Positions 8,608 through 17,402 of a stretch of 64,000 bases of DNA are shown piece after piece. The notes beneath the pieces were generated by a model. That model saw only the letters and a program-made list of their open reading frames with translations. It had not been told where the DNA came from and made no database searches. The DNA comes from an uncultured Sphingomonas sp. (GTDB lineage: Bacteria; Pseudomonadota; Alphaproteobacteria; Sphingomonadales; Sphingomonadaceae). Positions within the stretch are counted from its first letter, which is position 1; each line of letters starts with the position of its first letter. The stretch covers positions 1 to 64,000 of the forward strand of contig NZ_CAJYQD010000006.1 of the NCBI RefSeq assembly GCF_913776855.1. Direction: 5' to 3'. A program made the position numbers and the translations under genes.

Positions 8608-10245
8608 TCAACCGGTACCGGTCGGGCCGTCAAGCACCTGCCGGACCCGCATGGCCAGGTCGATCCGCTTGTACGGTTTGCCGATCAGGTCGAATTCGGT
8701 ACCGCGCGCATCCACCCGTTCGATCGATGCCTCGGCATAACCGGTGGTCAGCAGTACCTTCAACCGGGGTTTCAAGCGCCGGGCCTCGCGCGCGACCATC
8801 ACCCCGTTCATGCCGCCGGGCATGATCAGGTCGGTGAACAGCAGGTCGATCGCGGCGTCGGCTTCCAGCACGGTGATCGCCTCCGGCCCATTGTTCGCGC
8901 GCAGGACGCCATAGCCGAAATCCTTCAATATCGCCTCGGCCAGGTCGCCGACGTCGCGCTGATCCTCGACGATCAGCACGGTTTCCGTGCCGTGAAGGTC
9001 GGCGTCGCTGCGTGGGCGCCGCTGGCGGATCGGTTCGGCAACCGCGCTGGCCGCGGGGAACAGCAGGCAGACGGTGGTCCCGCTTCCCTCCTGCGATTCA
9101 ATGTGCAGCGCGCCGTCGGACTGCTTCATGAAGCCATAGACCATCGACAGGCCAAGCCCGGTGCCCTTGCCCTGATCCTTGGTCGTGAAGAACGGTTCGG
9201 TCACGCGGGCGCGAACCTCCTCCGACATGCCGCTGCCGGTATCGGCGATCGACAAGGCGATAAACTTGCCGCTCAGCTTGTCGCCATAGCGTGGATCGCT
9301 CCCGTCCAGCGTGACGTGCTTGGCCGAAATGGTGATCGTACCGCCATCGGGCATCGCATCGCGGGCGTTCATCACGATGCCGATGATCGCCGCTTCTGCC
9401 TGCACCGGATCGATCCGGGCGTTGCAATGGTCGCCACAGGGTTCGACCTCGATCGTAATCGACGTATCGCCGATCGTCCGCTTCAGCATCGGGAGCAGTG
9501 CGCGCACCAGGTCATCGACATTGGTGACCCGTCCCGACAGCTTCTGTCGCCGGGAAAAGGCGAGCAGCTGTTGCGTCAGTTCCGCACCGCGATCCGCCGC
9601 CTCCATCACCGCGCGCAGCGAACGGCGCGCCCGGTCGGGGTCCAGCGGTCGCTCGTCGCTGCGCTCGACCTGGTTCAGCAGGACATCGGTGAACCCCTGG
9701 ATTACCGTCAGCAGGTTGTTGAAGTCGTGCGCGATACCGCCGGTCAGCTGTCCGACGGCTTCCATCTTCTGCGCCTGCCGCAAGGCTTCCTCGGCATCGC
9801 GACGCCGCGTCACATCCAGTTGCGAGGCGAAGTGGTAGCGCAGCCGGCCGTCGCCGTCGAACACCGGCGAAATGAACAGCGCGTTCCAGAAGGTGCTGCC
9901 GTTCTTCTTGTAATTGATGATTTCGACCGACGTTTCGCGCTGTTCGCGAATTGCCCGGCCGATTTCGGCCACGGTGTCGCGATCGGTTTCGGCACCCTGC
10001 AGGAACCGGCAATTCTGCCCCAGCACTTCATCGGCATCATAGCCCGTCATGTTCAGGAACGCCGGGTTCGCGAAGATTATCGGATTGTCGGGCAGGTTGG
10101 GGTCGGTGACGATCATCGGCATCCGCGTCGTCTTTACCGCGGCAAAGAAGATGCCGTTGCCCGGATCGTTCATTTCGCGACCCGCCATCGCCGCCTGGCG
10201 CTGCGCCATGTCGAGCGGCTTTTCCGGGCTGGGGGGTGAGGACAT
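8608..10245 (-). CDS. LOV-domain hybrid histidine kinase with C-terminal receiver
   Basis: This blue-light receptor kinase has 545 residues from the ATG at 10245. The N-terminal PAS domain is a LOV domain with GQNCRFLQG, where Cys79 would form the photo-adduct with FMN, and it has the conserved NPAFLNMTGYDADEVLG and NYKKNGSTFWN stretches. The kinase core has GGIAHDFNNLLTVIQGF (phospho-acceptor His173), an N-box (GIVMNARDAMPDGG), and FFTTKDQGKGTGLGLSMVYG. A receiver ends the protein, with VLIVEDQ, phospho-acceptor in LLFTDLIMPGG, and a KPYK lysine. An upstream ATG at 10371 would extend into the divergent gene. This architecture matches known light-regulated LOV-HK-REC proteins. Confidence 0.93.
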   Translation of the reverse strand: MSSPPSPEKPLDMAQRQAAMAGREMNDPGNGIFFAAVKTTRMPMIVTDPNLPDNPIIFANPAFLNMTGYDADEVLGQNCRFLQGAETDRDTVAEIGRAIREQRETSVEIINYKKNGSTFWNALFISPVFDGDGRLRYHFASQLDVTRRRDAEEALRQAQKMEAVGQLTGGIAHDFNNLLTVIQGFTDVLLNQVERSDERPLDPDRARRSLRAVMEAADRGAELTQQLLAFSRRQKLSGRVTNVDDLVRALLPMLKRTIGDTSITIEVEPCGDHCNARIDPVQAEAAIIGIVMNARDAMPDGGTITISAKHVTLDGSDPRYGDKLSGKFIALSIADTGSGMSEEVRARVTEPFFTTKDQGKGTGLGLSMVYGFMKQSDGALHIESQEGSGTTVCLLFPAASAVAEPIRQRRPRSDADLHGTETVLIVEDQRDVGDLAEAILKDFGYGVLRANNGPEAITVLEADAAIDLLFTDLIMPGGMNGVMVAREARRLKPRLKVLLTTGYAEASIERVDARGTEFDLIGKPYKRIDLAMRVRQVLDGPTGTG

Positions 10246-10349
10246 GGAGCAGACCTGTCGGTTCGAGGGCGTGGCGACAAAGGTCGCGAGCGAGCGATTT
10301 GGTTCCGTAACGATCGGACCCGCAGTCCCGCTCCGCTCGTTCCCGCACG

Positions 10350-11207
10350 ATGAACCCATTACGCCAGACAATCGCGGGCCAGGTCCGCCGCCTGACCGGC
10401 GCCGGTGACGGCGCGATCGACCTGTGGCGCCCGCCCGGCGACGACGGGCTGTTCGGTCCCGGATCGGTCAGCTGGCGGGTCCATGGCGATTTTTCGTCGA
10501 TGATGATCGGCGGGACGACCGCGCTGCTGCTGCAGATGCTGCACCCCGGCGCCCTTGCCGGGGTGTGGGACCACAGCAATTTCCGCCACGACATGCTCGG
10601 CCGGTTGAAGCGCACCGCACAGTTCATCGCCGGCACGACCTATGGCGCCACTGCGGAGGCGGAGCGGCTGATCGACCATGTGCGACGCATCCATGATCGG
10701 GTCCACGGGCTGCTCCCCGATGGTACGCCCTATGACGCCAATGATCCGCACCTGCTGACCTGGGTCCATGTCGCGGAGACGGATTCGTTCCTGCGCGCCT
10801 ATCTGCGCTATCGCGACCCACATCTGTCGCGTGCCGACCAGGATCGGTATTTCGCCGAGAATGTGGTGATCGCCGAGCGGCTGGGCGCGCGCGACGTGCC
10901 GGACAGCCGGGCGGCGGTGGATGCGTGGCTGCTGGCGATACGCGGCGAATTGCGGTGCGACGACCGGACCCGGACCGTCCGCGACGCGCTGCTGAACCAG
11001 CCGCTACCCAATCCGTTTCTCAAGGGTTTCGGCGCGTTGAATACCGCCGCGGCGATCGACCTGCTGCCACCCTGGGCGCGCGCGATGCTGGCGTTGCGCA
11101 GCGCGGCGCCGTTGGGGGTCCGCGCCGGGGCGCAGGGCATGGCGCGGATGCTGCGCTGGGCCTTGGGCGGGTCGGCGTCGGAAAAGACCGCGCGGGCGCA
11201 GGGTTAG
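10350..11207 (+). CDS. Oxygenase MpaB family protein (DUF2236)
   Basis: The 285-residue product belongs to the DUF2236 family, which includes the fungal oxygenase MpaB and the haem-containing latex-clearing protein Lcp. Recognisable parts are WRVHGDFSSMMIGGTTALLL, QMLHPGALAGVWDHSNF, GTTYGATAEAERLIDHVRRI and LLTWVHVAETDSFLRAYLRY. The conserved His residues in these segments are candidate metal or haem ligands. No signal peptide is seen. It is divergent from the LOV kinase, with about 104 bases between the chosen starts. The substrate is unknown. Confidence 0.85.
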   Translation: MNPLRQTIAGQVRRLTGAGDGAIDLWRPPGDDGLFGPGSVSWRVHGDFSSMMIGGTTALLLQMLHPGALAGVWDHSNFRHDMLGRLKRTAQFIAGTTYGATAEAERLIDHVRRIHDRVHGLLPDGTPYDANDPHLLTWVHVAETDSFLRAYLRYRDPHLSRADQDRYFAENVVIAERLGARDVPDSRAAVDAWLLAIRGELRCDDRTRTVRDALLNQPLPNPFLKGFGALNTAAAIDLLPPWARAMLALRSAAPLGVRAGAQGMARMLRWALGGSASEKTARAQG

Positions 11208-13258
11208 AGCGGCGGCAGGCCCGCGCGCAGCTCCTCGACCCACGGCGTCGCCACCCCGTCCGACGGCGCCCGCCAGTCGCCGCGCGGCGACAGCGCCCCG
11301 CCGGCCGACACCTTCGGCCCGTTGGGCAGCGCCGATCGCTTGAACTGGCTGGTCTGGAAGAAGCGCCACAGGAACTTTTCCAGCCATTTGGCGATGGTCG
11401 GCAGGTCGTAGCTGCCCTTTGCCGCTTCCGGAAAGTCGATCGGCCACCGCCCGGCGGCGGCATCGCGCCATGCGTGCCAGCAAAGGAAAGCGACCTTCGA
11501 CGGCCGCTGCCCATACCGGACGATATGGTGGAGGAAGAAATCGTTCAGCGCATAGGGGCCGACGCGATCCTCGGTGCTTTGCATCCGGCCATCGGCATCG
11601 GCCGGCACCAGCTCGGGTGAAATCTCGGTATTCAGGATCGCGTCCAGCACCGCATCGGTATCGCGATCGAACTGGTCGGTGCGGATCGTCCAGCGGATCA
11701 GATACTGGATCAGCGTCTTGGGCACGCCGGCATTGACGCCGTAGTGGCTCATATGGTCGCCGACACCATAGGTACACCAGCCCAGCGCCAGTTCGGACAG
11801 GTCGCCGGTGCCCAGCACCAATGCCTCGCGCTGATTGGCCAGCCGGAACAGGTAATCGGTGCGCAGCCCGGCCTGCACATTTTCGAACGTCACGTCATAG
11901 ACCGGCTCGCCGCTGGCAAAGGGGTGGCCCATGTCGCCCAGCATCTGGCGCGCGGCGGGACGGATGTCGATCTCGTCACCGGTGATGCCCAGTGCCCGCA
12001 TCAGCTTCCACGCATTGCCCTTGGTCGCTTCCCCGGTGGCGAAGCCCGGCATGGTAAAGCCCAATATGTCGGTGCGGGGCCGCTGCAACCGGTCGAACGC
12101 CTTTGCCGCGACGATCAGCGCGTGAGTCGAATCCAGCCCGCCCGACACGCCGATCACCAGCCGCTTCGTCCCCGACGCGACCAGCCGCTTGCGCAGCCCT
12201 TCGACCTGGATGTTGAACGCTTCATAGCAGTCGTCGTCCAGCCGATCGGGCGTGTTGGGCACGAACGGATAGCGGCGCACGGGGCGCAACAGGCCGATGT
12301 CGCCTTCCGCCGGGACGTGATCGAAGCCGGTCCGGCGAAATCGCGTTTCGGGATGGCCGCTGGCCGCCGCGCAATCGTTGAACGTGCCCGTCCGCATCCG
12401 CTCCAGCCGCAGCCGTTCCAGATCGACATCGGCAACGGCGATGCCCGCCGACTGGTCGAACCGGTCGGACTGGACCAGCAGCTCGCCCAGCTCATGCACC
12501 GAACCCTGTCCGTCCCACGACAGGTCGGTCGTGCTTTCGCCGATGCCGGCGGCGGCATAGATATAGGCGGAAACGGTCCGCGCCGATTGCGATGCGCACA
12601 GCATCTCGCGGTCGCGCGCCTTGCCGATCACGATGTTCGATGCCGACAGGTTGCACAGCACCAGCGCCCCCGCCATCGCCCCGGCGGTCGAGGGGGGCAG
12701 GGGGGACCAGAAATCCTCGCAGATTTCGGCATGGAACACGAAATCGGGCAGGTCGTGCGCGGCAAACAGCAGGTCGGTTCCGAACGGCACCTCCTGTCCG
12801 GCCAGCGTCATGGTCAATCCGGTCAGCCCGACACCGGGCGCGAACCAGCGCTTCTCGTAATATTCGCGGTAATTGGGCAGATAGGTCTTGGGCACGACGC
12901 CCAGGATGCGCCCGCGCGACACCGCCACCGCGCAGTTGTACAGACGCCCGTTGCGCCGCAGCGCCGCACCCAGCAGCAACACGGGACGCAAGTCGGCACT
13001 GGCCGCGACCACCGCCGCCAACGCCGCTTCGGTCGCATCGCACAGCGCGTCCTGCAGATGCAGGTCGTCGATCGCGTAGGCGGTGAGGTTCAGTTCGGGA
13101 AAGACCAGCAGGTCGGCGCCCGCGTCATGCCCCTGCCGCGCCAGATCGATGGCGGCGCGGCCTCCGGCGGCAGGGTCGCCGACATGGGCGGGCGGGGTGC
13201 AGGCCCCGACGCGAAGCAAGCCGTGGCTGTGGATCGAATGGAATGGATGCGCGGTCAT
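11204..13258 (-). CDS. nadE: Glutamine-dependent NAD+ synthetase
   Basis: This enzyme amidates deamido-NAD+ to NAD+ using glutamine-derived ammonia. The 684-residue two-domain form is present. The N-terminal nitrilase-type glutaminase has the catalytic triad Glu in LVFPELNLTAY, Lys in PKTYLPNYREYYEKR and Cys in FHAEICEDFWSPLPPS. The C-terminal synthetase has the PP-loop GVSGGLDSTHALIV and the RLANQREALVLGTGDLSELA segment. Length is normal for the glutaminase-fused form. It is convergent with the MpaB-family gene, overlapping its stop by four bases. Confidence 0.97.
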   Translation of the reverse strand: MTAHPFHSIHSHGLLRVGACTPPAHVGDPAAGGRAAIDLARQGHDAGADLLVFPELNLTAYAIDDLHLQDALCDATEAALAAVVAASADLRPVLLLGAALRRNGRLYNCAVAVSRGRILGVVPKTYLPNYREYYEKRWFAPGVGLTGLTMTLAGQEVPFGTDLLFAAHDLPDFVFHAEICEDFWSPLPPSTAGAMAGALVLCNLSASNIVIGKARDREMLCASQSARTVSAYIYAAAGIGESTTDLSWDGQGSVHELGELLVQSDRFDQSAGIAVADVDLERLRLERMRTGTFNDCAAASGHPETRFRRTGFDHVPAEGDIGLLRPVRRYPFVPNTPDRLDDDCYEAFNIQVEGLRKRLVASGTKRLVIGVSGGLDSTHALIVAAKAFDRLQRPRTDILGFTMPGFATGEATKGNAWKLMRALGITGDEIDIRPAARQMLGDMGHPFASGEPVYDVTFENVQAGLRTDYLFRLANQREALVLGTGDLSELALGWCTYGVGDHMSHYGVNAGVPKTLIQYLIRWTIRTDQFDRDTDAVLDAILNTEISPELVPADADGRMQSTEDRVGPYALNDFFLHHIVRYGQRPSKVAFLCWHAWRDAAAGRWPIDFPEAAKGSYDLPTIAKWLEKFLWRFFQTSQFKRSALPNGPKVSAGGALSPRGDWRAPSDGVATPWVEELRAGLPPL

Positions 13259-13355
13259 GGCGGCATCCTACCGGGAGATGGGGTGATGCGGAACCGGTTA
13301 CGTCCCGCTATCCTTTGCGAACGGGATGGAGCCGCGTCAGCGGCTCAGCCCGCAC

Positions 13356-14063
13356 TCAAACCTTGGCGGCGTAGATCATCCGGCCTTCGCCCAGCAGGTC
13401 GAACACGCGGGCCAGATCGCCTTCGGCCACCGCGAAACAGCCCTGGCTGCGGCCCAGCTTGCCGTGCTGCGCGATCATTTCCGGATTGGCATACCAGGCG
13501 CCATGGACGACGATCGCGCGCATCAGGGCGTTGTCGTTGGTCGGGTCCAGCCCGAGCAGCCGCTGCGACCGGCCATGCTTGCCGACATAGTAATTGTCGG
13601 TGATGAACGCGCCTTCCGACGTGGCATTGGAATCGGGCACGTTGCTGAACCGCGTCAGCGATCCGCAATGCGCCGGGTCCGACCCGCTGCCATGCGCGAC
13701 GCGCATCGCCGATACGACGCCGCTGTGCATGTCGATGAACTGAAAACGGGGGTGGGCGGAATCGACCGCGAAGTCGGCGATGGCGATCCGGTCGGTACGC
13801 GCGATCCGACCCGAATGGCGGTCCATCGACGCGAGCGCACGTTCGAACAGCCGGGGATTGACCGTCGCGGGTGCGCGCATCTGCTTCACCGGAGCGGCCG
13901 GCACGGGGGCCGAGGCAAAGCGATGGGGCGGCGGGACGATGGGGGCGTTCTGTGCGATGGGCACGATCGCATTCGTCGTGCAGCCCTGTGCCAATACGGC
14001 GCCGGCCAACCCGCCTGCCGCTTTCAGCACCGCTCGCCGCGATCGAACTGCTTCGTCCCGCAT
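13356..14063 (-). CDS. Murein L,D-transpeptidase catalytic domain family protein (YkuD_2-like)
   Basis: The 235-residue product begins with twin-arginine-like RSRR and a hydrophobic stretch ending in the lipobox AVLAQGC, so it is probably a lipoprotein. The catalytic domain has IVVHGAWYANPEMI and the cysteine motif LGRSQGCFAV, typical of the YkuD_2 variant of L,D-transpeptidase. GVVSAMRVAHGSGSDPAHCG lies before it. Such enzymes act on peptidoglycan cross-links or anchor proteins. A second, differently typed L,D-transpeptidase is divergently placed 175 bases away. Confidence 0.85.
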   Translation of the reverse strand: MRDEAVRSRRAVLKAAGGLAGAVLAQGCTTNAIVPIAQNAPIVPPPHRFASAPVPAAPVKQMRAPATVNPRLFERALASMDRHSGRIARTDRIAIADFAVDSAHPRFQFIDMHSGVVSAMRVAHGSGSDPAHCGSLTRFSNVPDSNATSEGAFITDNYYVGKHGRSQRLLGLDPTNDNALMRAIVVHGAWYANPEMIAQHGKLGRSQGCFAVAEGDLARVFDLLGEGRMIYAAKV

Positions 14064-14238
14064 CCAAATCCTCGCAAGATCGTTGAGGCTTAGAGATACG
14101 GGTGAACCGCCTTCGATTCAATTAACACGGGTGCAACCGTTCCGCCGCTTATCGCGTGGCAGGAACGGGCGGTCGACTCCGATGGAGATGGTTACCCCGA
14201 AATTTGCCATTCGATGCGCGCTGCGGGATAGTGGTGGT

Positions 14239-14853
14239 ATGACGTTCGCGCTTCGCCTTGGCCTGATGCTGTCGGTCCTCCCGCTATCGGCGATGGCGCA
14301 GGAGCCGGAATCACTGGCGGTAGAGCGCGCGGCGGTGGCGATGCGGCCGGGCGACCATCGCTGGGCCGATGATCCGGCACTGCCCGGACCGGTCAGCATC
14401 GTCGTCAGCGTGCCGATGCAGATGGCGTTCGTCTATCGCGGCGACCGGCTGATCGGGGCGACCACCGTGTCCACAGGAAAGCCGGGCAAGATGACGCCGA
14501 TCGGCGAATATACCATCCTGCAGAAGCGCCCGTTCCATCGGTCCAACCTGTACAACAACGCACCCATGCCGTTCATGCAGCGGCTGACCTGGGATGGCGT
14601 TGCGCTGCACGCCGGCAACCTGCCGGGCTTTCCCGCGTCGCATGGCTGCATCCGGATCCCGACCGCGTTCGCACGCAAGCTGTTCGACGCGACCCGGCTG
14701 GGAGGGCAGGTCGCGGTGGTCAACGACGTCATCGCCTTTCCCGCCTATCGCCCGGCCGATATGGCACCGCAGCTGTCGGTCGACGGGATCGGGGCGCTGG
14801 CCAGCCGGGACGATGGGGTTAGCGTAGGGGCGCGTCGTGACGCGCGGCGCTGA
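14239..14853 (+). CDS. L,D-transpeptidase (YkuD domain)
   Basis: This exported 204-residue enzyme has a cleavable signal peptide (MTFALRLGLMLSVLPLSAMA-QE). The YkuD domain carries VSTGKPGKMTPIGEYTIL and the catalytic HGCIRIP cysteine motif preceded by GVALHAGNLPGFPAS. It forms 3-3 peptidoglycan cross-links or links proteins to murein. The ATG at 14239 is chosen because it places the signal peptide at the N-terminus. Longer in-frame starts only add sequence antisense to the neighbouring transpeptidase gene. The stop overlaps the next gene by 17 bases. Confidence 0.9.
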   Translation: MTFALRLGLMLSVLPLSAMAQEPESLAVERAAVAMRPGDHRWADDPALPGPVSIVVSVPMQMAFVYRGDRLIGATTVSTGKPGKMTPIGEYTILQKRPFHRSNLYNNAPMPFMQRLTWDGVALHAGNLPGFPASHGCIRIPTAFARKLFDATRLGGQVAVVNDVIAFPAYRPADMAPQLSVDGIGALASRDDGVSVGARRDARR

Positions 14854-15625
14854 CCGGTTCGTGCCGATACTCGCGGCATTCGTGCTGGCGGGTTGTGGCG
14901 GGGGCGGTGATGCACCGGCAGGCAACACCGAGTCACCGACGTCAACACCGTTGGCGACACCGATTGTACCGGCCGCCTCACCGGCGATGGTCAGCTCGGT
15001 TCCCGATGCGTTGACGGTTTCGACCAACGAACCATTCTACACAGTGAAAATTGCGGGCGACGTCCTGACGCTGAGCGGTGTCGATGCGCCGATACGCCGG
15101 TTGGAGGCGACCGACCGCGCCATTGCCACCGATACGCGCGAATGGACGGGGCAGGATGCCAGGGGCAAGCTGCTGGTGCGGGTCGCCCGTGTGCCTTGCG
15201 CGGACGACATGTCGGGGGCGCCGCGCGACTTCACCGCGACGCTGACCGTGGATGGACACGCGGTCAGCGGCTGCGGCTATGTCGGGACGCCCGCCCCGCC
15301 GCCGGGGCAGGCGAAGACGCCGGCCAATACCATTCCGGCGCGGTTCGTCGGTCGCTGGAACCGCGACGCCGCCGCCTGCGCTCGCCCGGCCGCATCGATC
15401 GAAGGGGTGCGGGTCACCCCGAACGAATTGTGGTTTCATGAAAGCGTCGGCGCGGTGCGGCGGGTCGTGGCGCTCGGACCCGACCGGCTGCGCATCACCG
15501 CCGATTATGACGGCGAGGGCGAGCGCTGGACCGCGACGCAAACGTTGCAAGTGTCAGGCGACCGGCTGACCATCGTGACCGACGGTCAACCGTTCAGCAG
15601 GATGCGGTGTCCCGATCGGGGGTAG
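14837..15625 (+). CDS. Lipoprotein, COG3650-like, function unknown
   Basis: The 262-residue product starts at a GTG overlapping the upstream transpeptidase gene. It has a signal peptide ending in the lipobox VLAGCGGGG. Near the middle is CADDMSGAPRDFTATLTVDG with a following SGCGY. This pattern resembles the C-(S/A)-DxMSD...GC signature of the heme-inducible periplasmic COG3650 group. The C-terminal half has PARFVGRWNRDAAACARPAA and looks like a second small domain. The overlap suggests that it is co-expressed with the transpeptidase. No enzymatic function can be read. Confidence 0.7.
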   Translation: MTRGADRFVPILAAFVLAGCGGGGDAPAGNTESPTSTPLATPIVPAASPAMVSSVPDALTVSTNEPFYTVKIAGDVLTLSGVDAPIRRLEATDRAIATDTREWTGQDARGKLLVRVARVPCADDMSGAPRDFTATLTVDGHAVSGCGYVGTPAPPPGQAKTPANTIPARFVGRWNRDAAACARPAASIEGVRVTPNELWFHESVGAVRRVVALGPDRLRITADYDGEGERWTATQTLQVSGDRLTIVTDGQPFSRMRCPDRG

Positions 15626-17402
15626 CCGTCGCCAGCGCGATCGCGCCCAGCAGTTGGTCGGTGGTGAACGGCTTGGTCAGCACGGGTACGCCGATCTGCG
15701 TATCGCCGATCTCGGCGAAGCCGGTGATCAGCAGGACCGGCGTATCGGGACAGCAGGCACGAACCCGTGCCGCGACCTCGATCCCCGACAGGTCGGGCAT
15801 CGCATAGTCGGTCAGCACCATGTCGAACCGGTGGCCGGCTTCCAGCATGGCGACGGCCTGCCTGGCGGAATCGTGGACGACGAGGCTGTGGCCGGCGGCC
15901 TCCAGCTGGGCGGCGACGACGGCGCGGACCTCGGGGTCGTCCTCGACCAGCATCAGCCGCCGGGGCGTGGCGGGGCCACTGGTCGACTGGCTGCTTGGGA
16001 CCGGCCTCGCCTCGATCCGGGGCAGCCACAGGTGGATGGTGGTGCCGCGGCCCACTTCGCTGTCGATCGTCACGTCGCCGCCGGCGGCCCGCGCCATCGC
16101 CCGGACCATCGGCAGGCCCAGCCCGGTACCCGCCCCCTGCGCCTTGGTGGTGAAGAACGGTTCGAACACCCGCCCGCGCACCGCGCTGTCCATGCCGCTG
16201 CCGGTATCGCTCACCGAAATGCGGACGAACGGGCCGGAAAATTCGCGCAGGAATGCGGCGGCGTCATCAATGTTGCGCGTACCGATCCGCACCGTCCCGC
16301 TGCCGTCCATCGCATCGCGCGCATTGATCGCCAGATTCAGGATCGCCAGTTCGAACTGCCCGACATCCGTCCTGACCGACCATGCCGGCTCGGCAAAATC
16401 GTAGGCGACCTTGATCCGGCCGGCGGCGGTCCGGACGATCAGTTCCTCGATCGAGCGGATTACGGCGTCGGGGCGGAAGATTTCGGCCGCCAGATCGCGC
16501 TGGCGGCTGAAACTGAGCAGTCGACGGGTGATCGCGCTGCCACGCCCGGCCGCCTCGCCCGCGGCGCCCAGATATCGACGCAACCGGTCGCGGTCGTCGA
16601 TCCGCCGTTCGGCCAGTTCGAGATTGCCGATGATCGCCGCCAGCAGATTGTTGAAGTCGTGCGCGATGCCACCCGACAACGTGCCCAGCGCCTCCAGCTT
16701 TTCCGACTGGTGATGGCGCCGTTCGGCAATGCGCCGAGCGGTGTCGTCGCGCTCGATCTTCAACAGATAGCGATCGGCACCGATCGCGAACGGGATGCGA
16801 CGGATATGGGTCCACCGGTCGCCCGACGGCTGGACCAGATGGCGGTCCTCATCGTCGCTGGCGTCCTGCAGGACGATCGCCATGTCGCGCGGGTCGACCC
16901 CATCGGGCGAGGGCATTCCCCGGACCACGTGCCCCTGCTGGTCCAGGATCGTCACGACATCGCCCGAACCGTCGGCCAGCCCGCGAAACGCGGCGCGTTC
17001 GAACGCCAGCGCCTGGCGCAGCGCATAACGATCGGCGGCGGCGGCGATCATCGCGATCAGCGCCTCGGCATCCCATGGCTTGTTGGCATAGCCGCTGATC
17101 GCGCCGTCGTTCAGCGCGGCGATGACCGCGGACAGATCGGCATAGCCGGTCAGCAGGATCGCCTCCGCCTGGGTCGTGGCGCGGGCACGGGCAAGGAACT
17201 GGCTGCCGGTCAGCTCCGGCATCCGTTGATCCGATACGATGACCGCGATGTCCGGATGGGCGTGGACCAGTTCCAGCGCCTCAACCGGCGAGGCGGCCGA
17301 GAGGATACGGTACCGGTCCTCCAGCAGGTCGCCGAGGGCGACCAGGATCTCGGGCTCGTCATCGACCAGCAATAGCAGGGGCAGGGAACCGGGCGTTTCC
17401 AT
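15594..17402 (-). CDS. Hybrid histidine kinase, receiver-PAS-like-HisKA-ATPase-receiver
   Basis: This 602-residue protein is the last gene of the chemosensory cluster. The N-terminal receiver has LLLLVDDEP and phospho-acceptor Asp58 in IVSDQRMPELTG, with the lysine in YANKPW. A weak PAS-like segment follows, then GGIAHDFNNLLAAIIGN (phospho-acceptor His248), an N-box (NLAINARDAMDGSG) and FFTTKAQGAGTGLGLPM. A second receiver has LMLVEDDPE, LTDYAMPDLSG and LTKPF. The ATG at 17402 overlaps the upstream kinase stop as TAATG. With receivers at both ends it can take phosphate from a kinase and hand it onward. It carries no DNA-binding or GGDEF domain. It converges on the lipoprotein gene, overlapping by 32 bases. 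Confidence 0.92.
   Translation of the reverse strand: METPGSLPLLLLVDDEPEILVALGDLLEDRYRILSAASPVEALELVHAHPDIAVIVSDQRMPELTGSQFLARARATTQAEAILLTGYADLSAVIAALNDGAISGYANKPWDAEALIAMIAAAADRYALRQALAFERAAFRGLADGSGDVVTILDQQGHVVRGMPSPDGVDPRDMAIVLQDASDDEDRHLVQPSGDRWTHIRRIPFAIGADRYLLKIERDDTARRIAERRHHQSEKLEALGTLSGGIAHDFNNLLAAIIGNLELAERRIDDRDRLRRYLGAAGEAAGRGSAITRRLLSFSRQRDLAAEIFRPDAVIRSIEELIVRTAAGRIKVAYDFAEPAWSVRTDVGQFELAILNLAINARDAMDGSGTVRIGTRNIDDAAAFLREFSGPFVRISVSDTGSGMDSAVRGRVFEPFFTTKAQGAGTGLGLPMVRAMARAAGGDVTIDSEVGRGTTIHLWLPRIEARPVPSSQSTSGPATPRRLMLVEDDPEVRAVVAAQLEAAGHSLVVHDSARQAVAMLEAGHRFDMVLTDYAMPDLSGIEVAARVRACCPDTPVLLITGFAEIGDTQIGVPVLTKPFTTDQLLGAIALATATPDRDTASC

Noticed and set aside
8053..10239. A 728-codon open frame antisense to the LOV and phytochrome kinases
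   Set aside because: No domain, start site or conservation signal. The opposite strand holds complete kinases.
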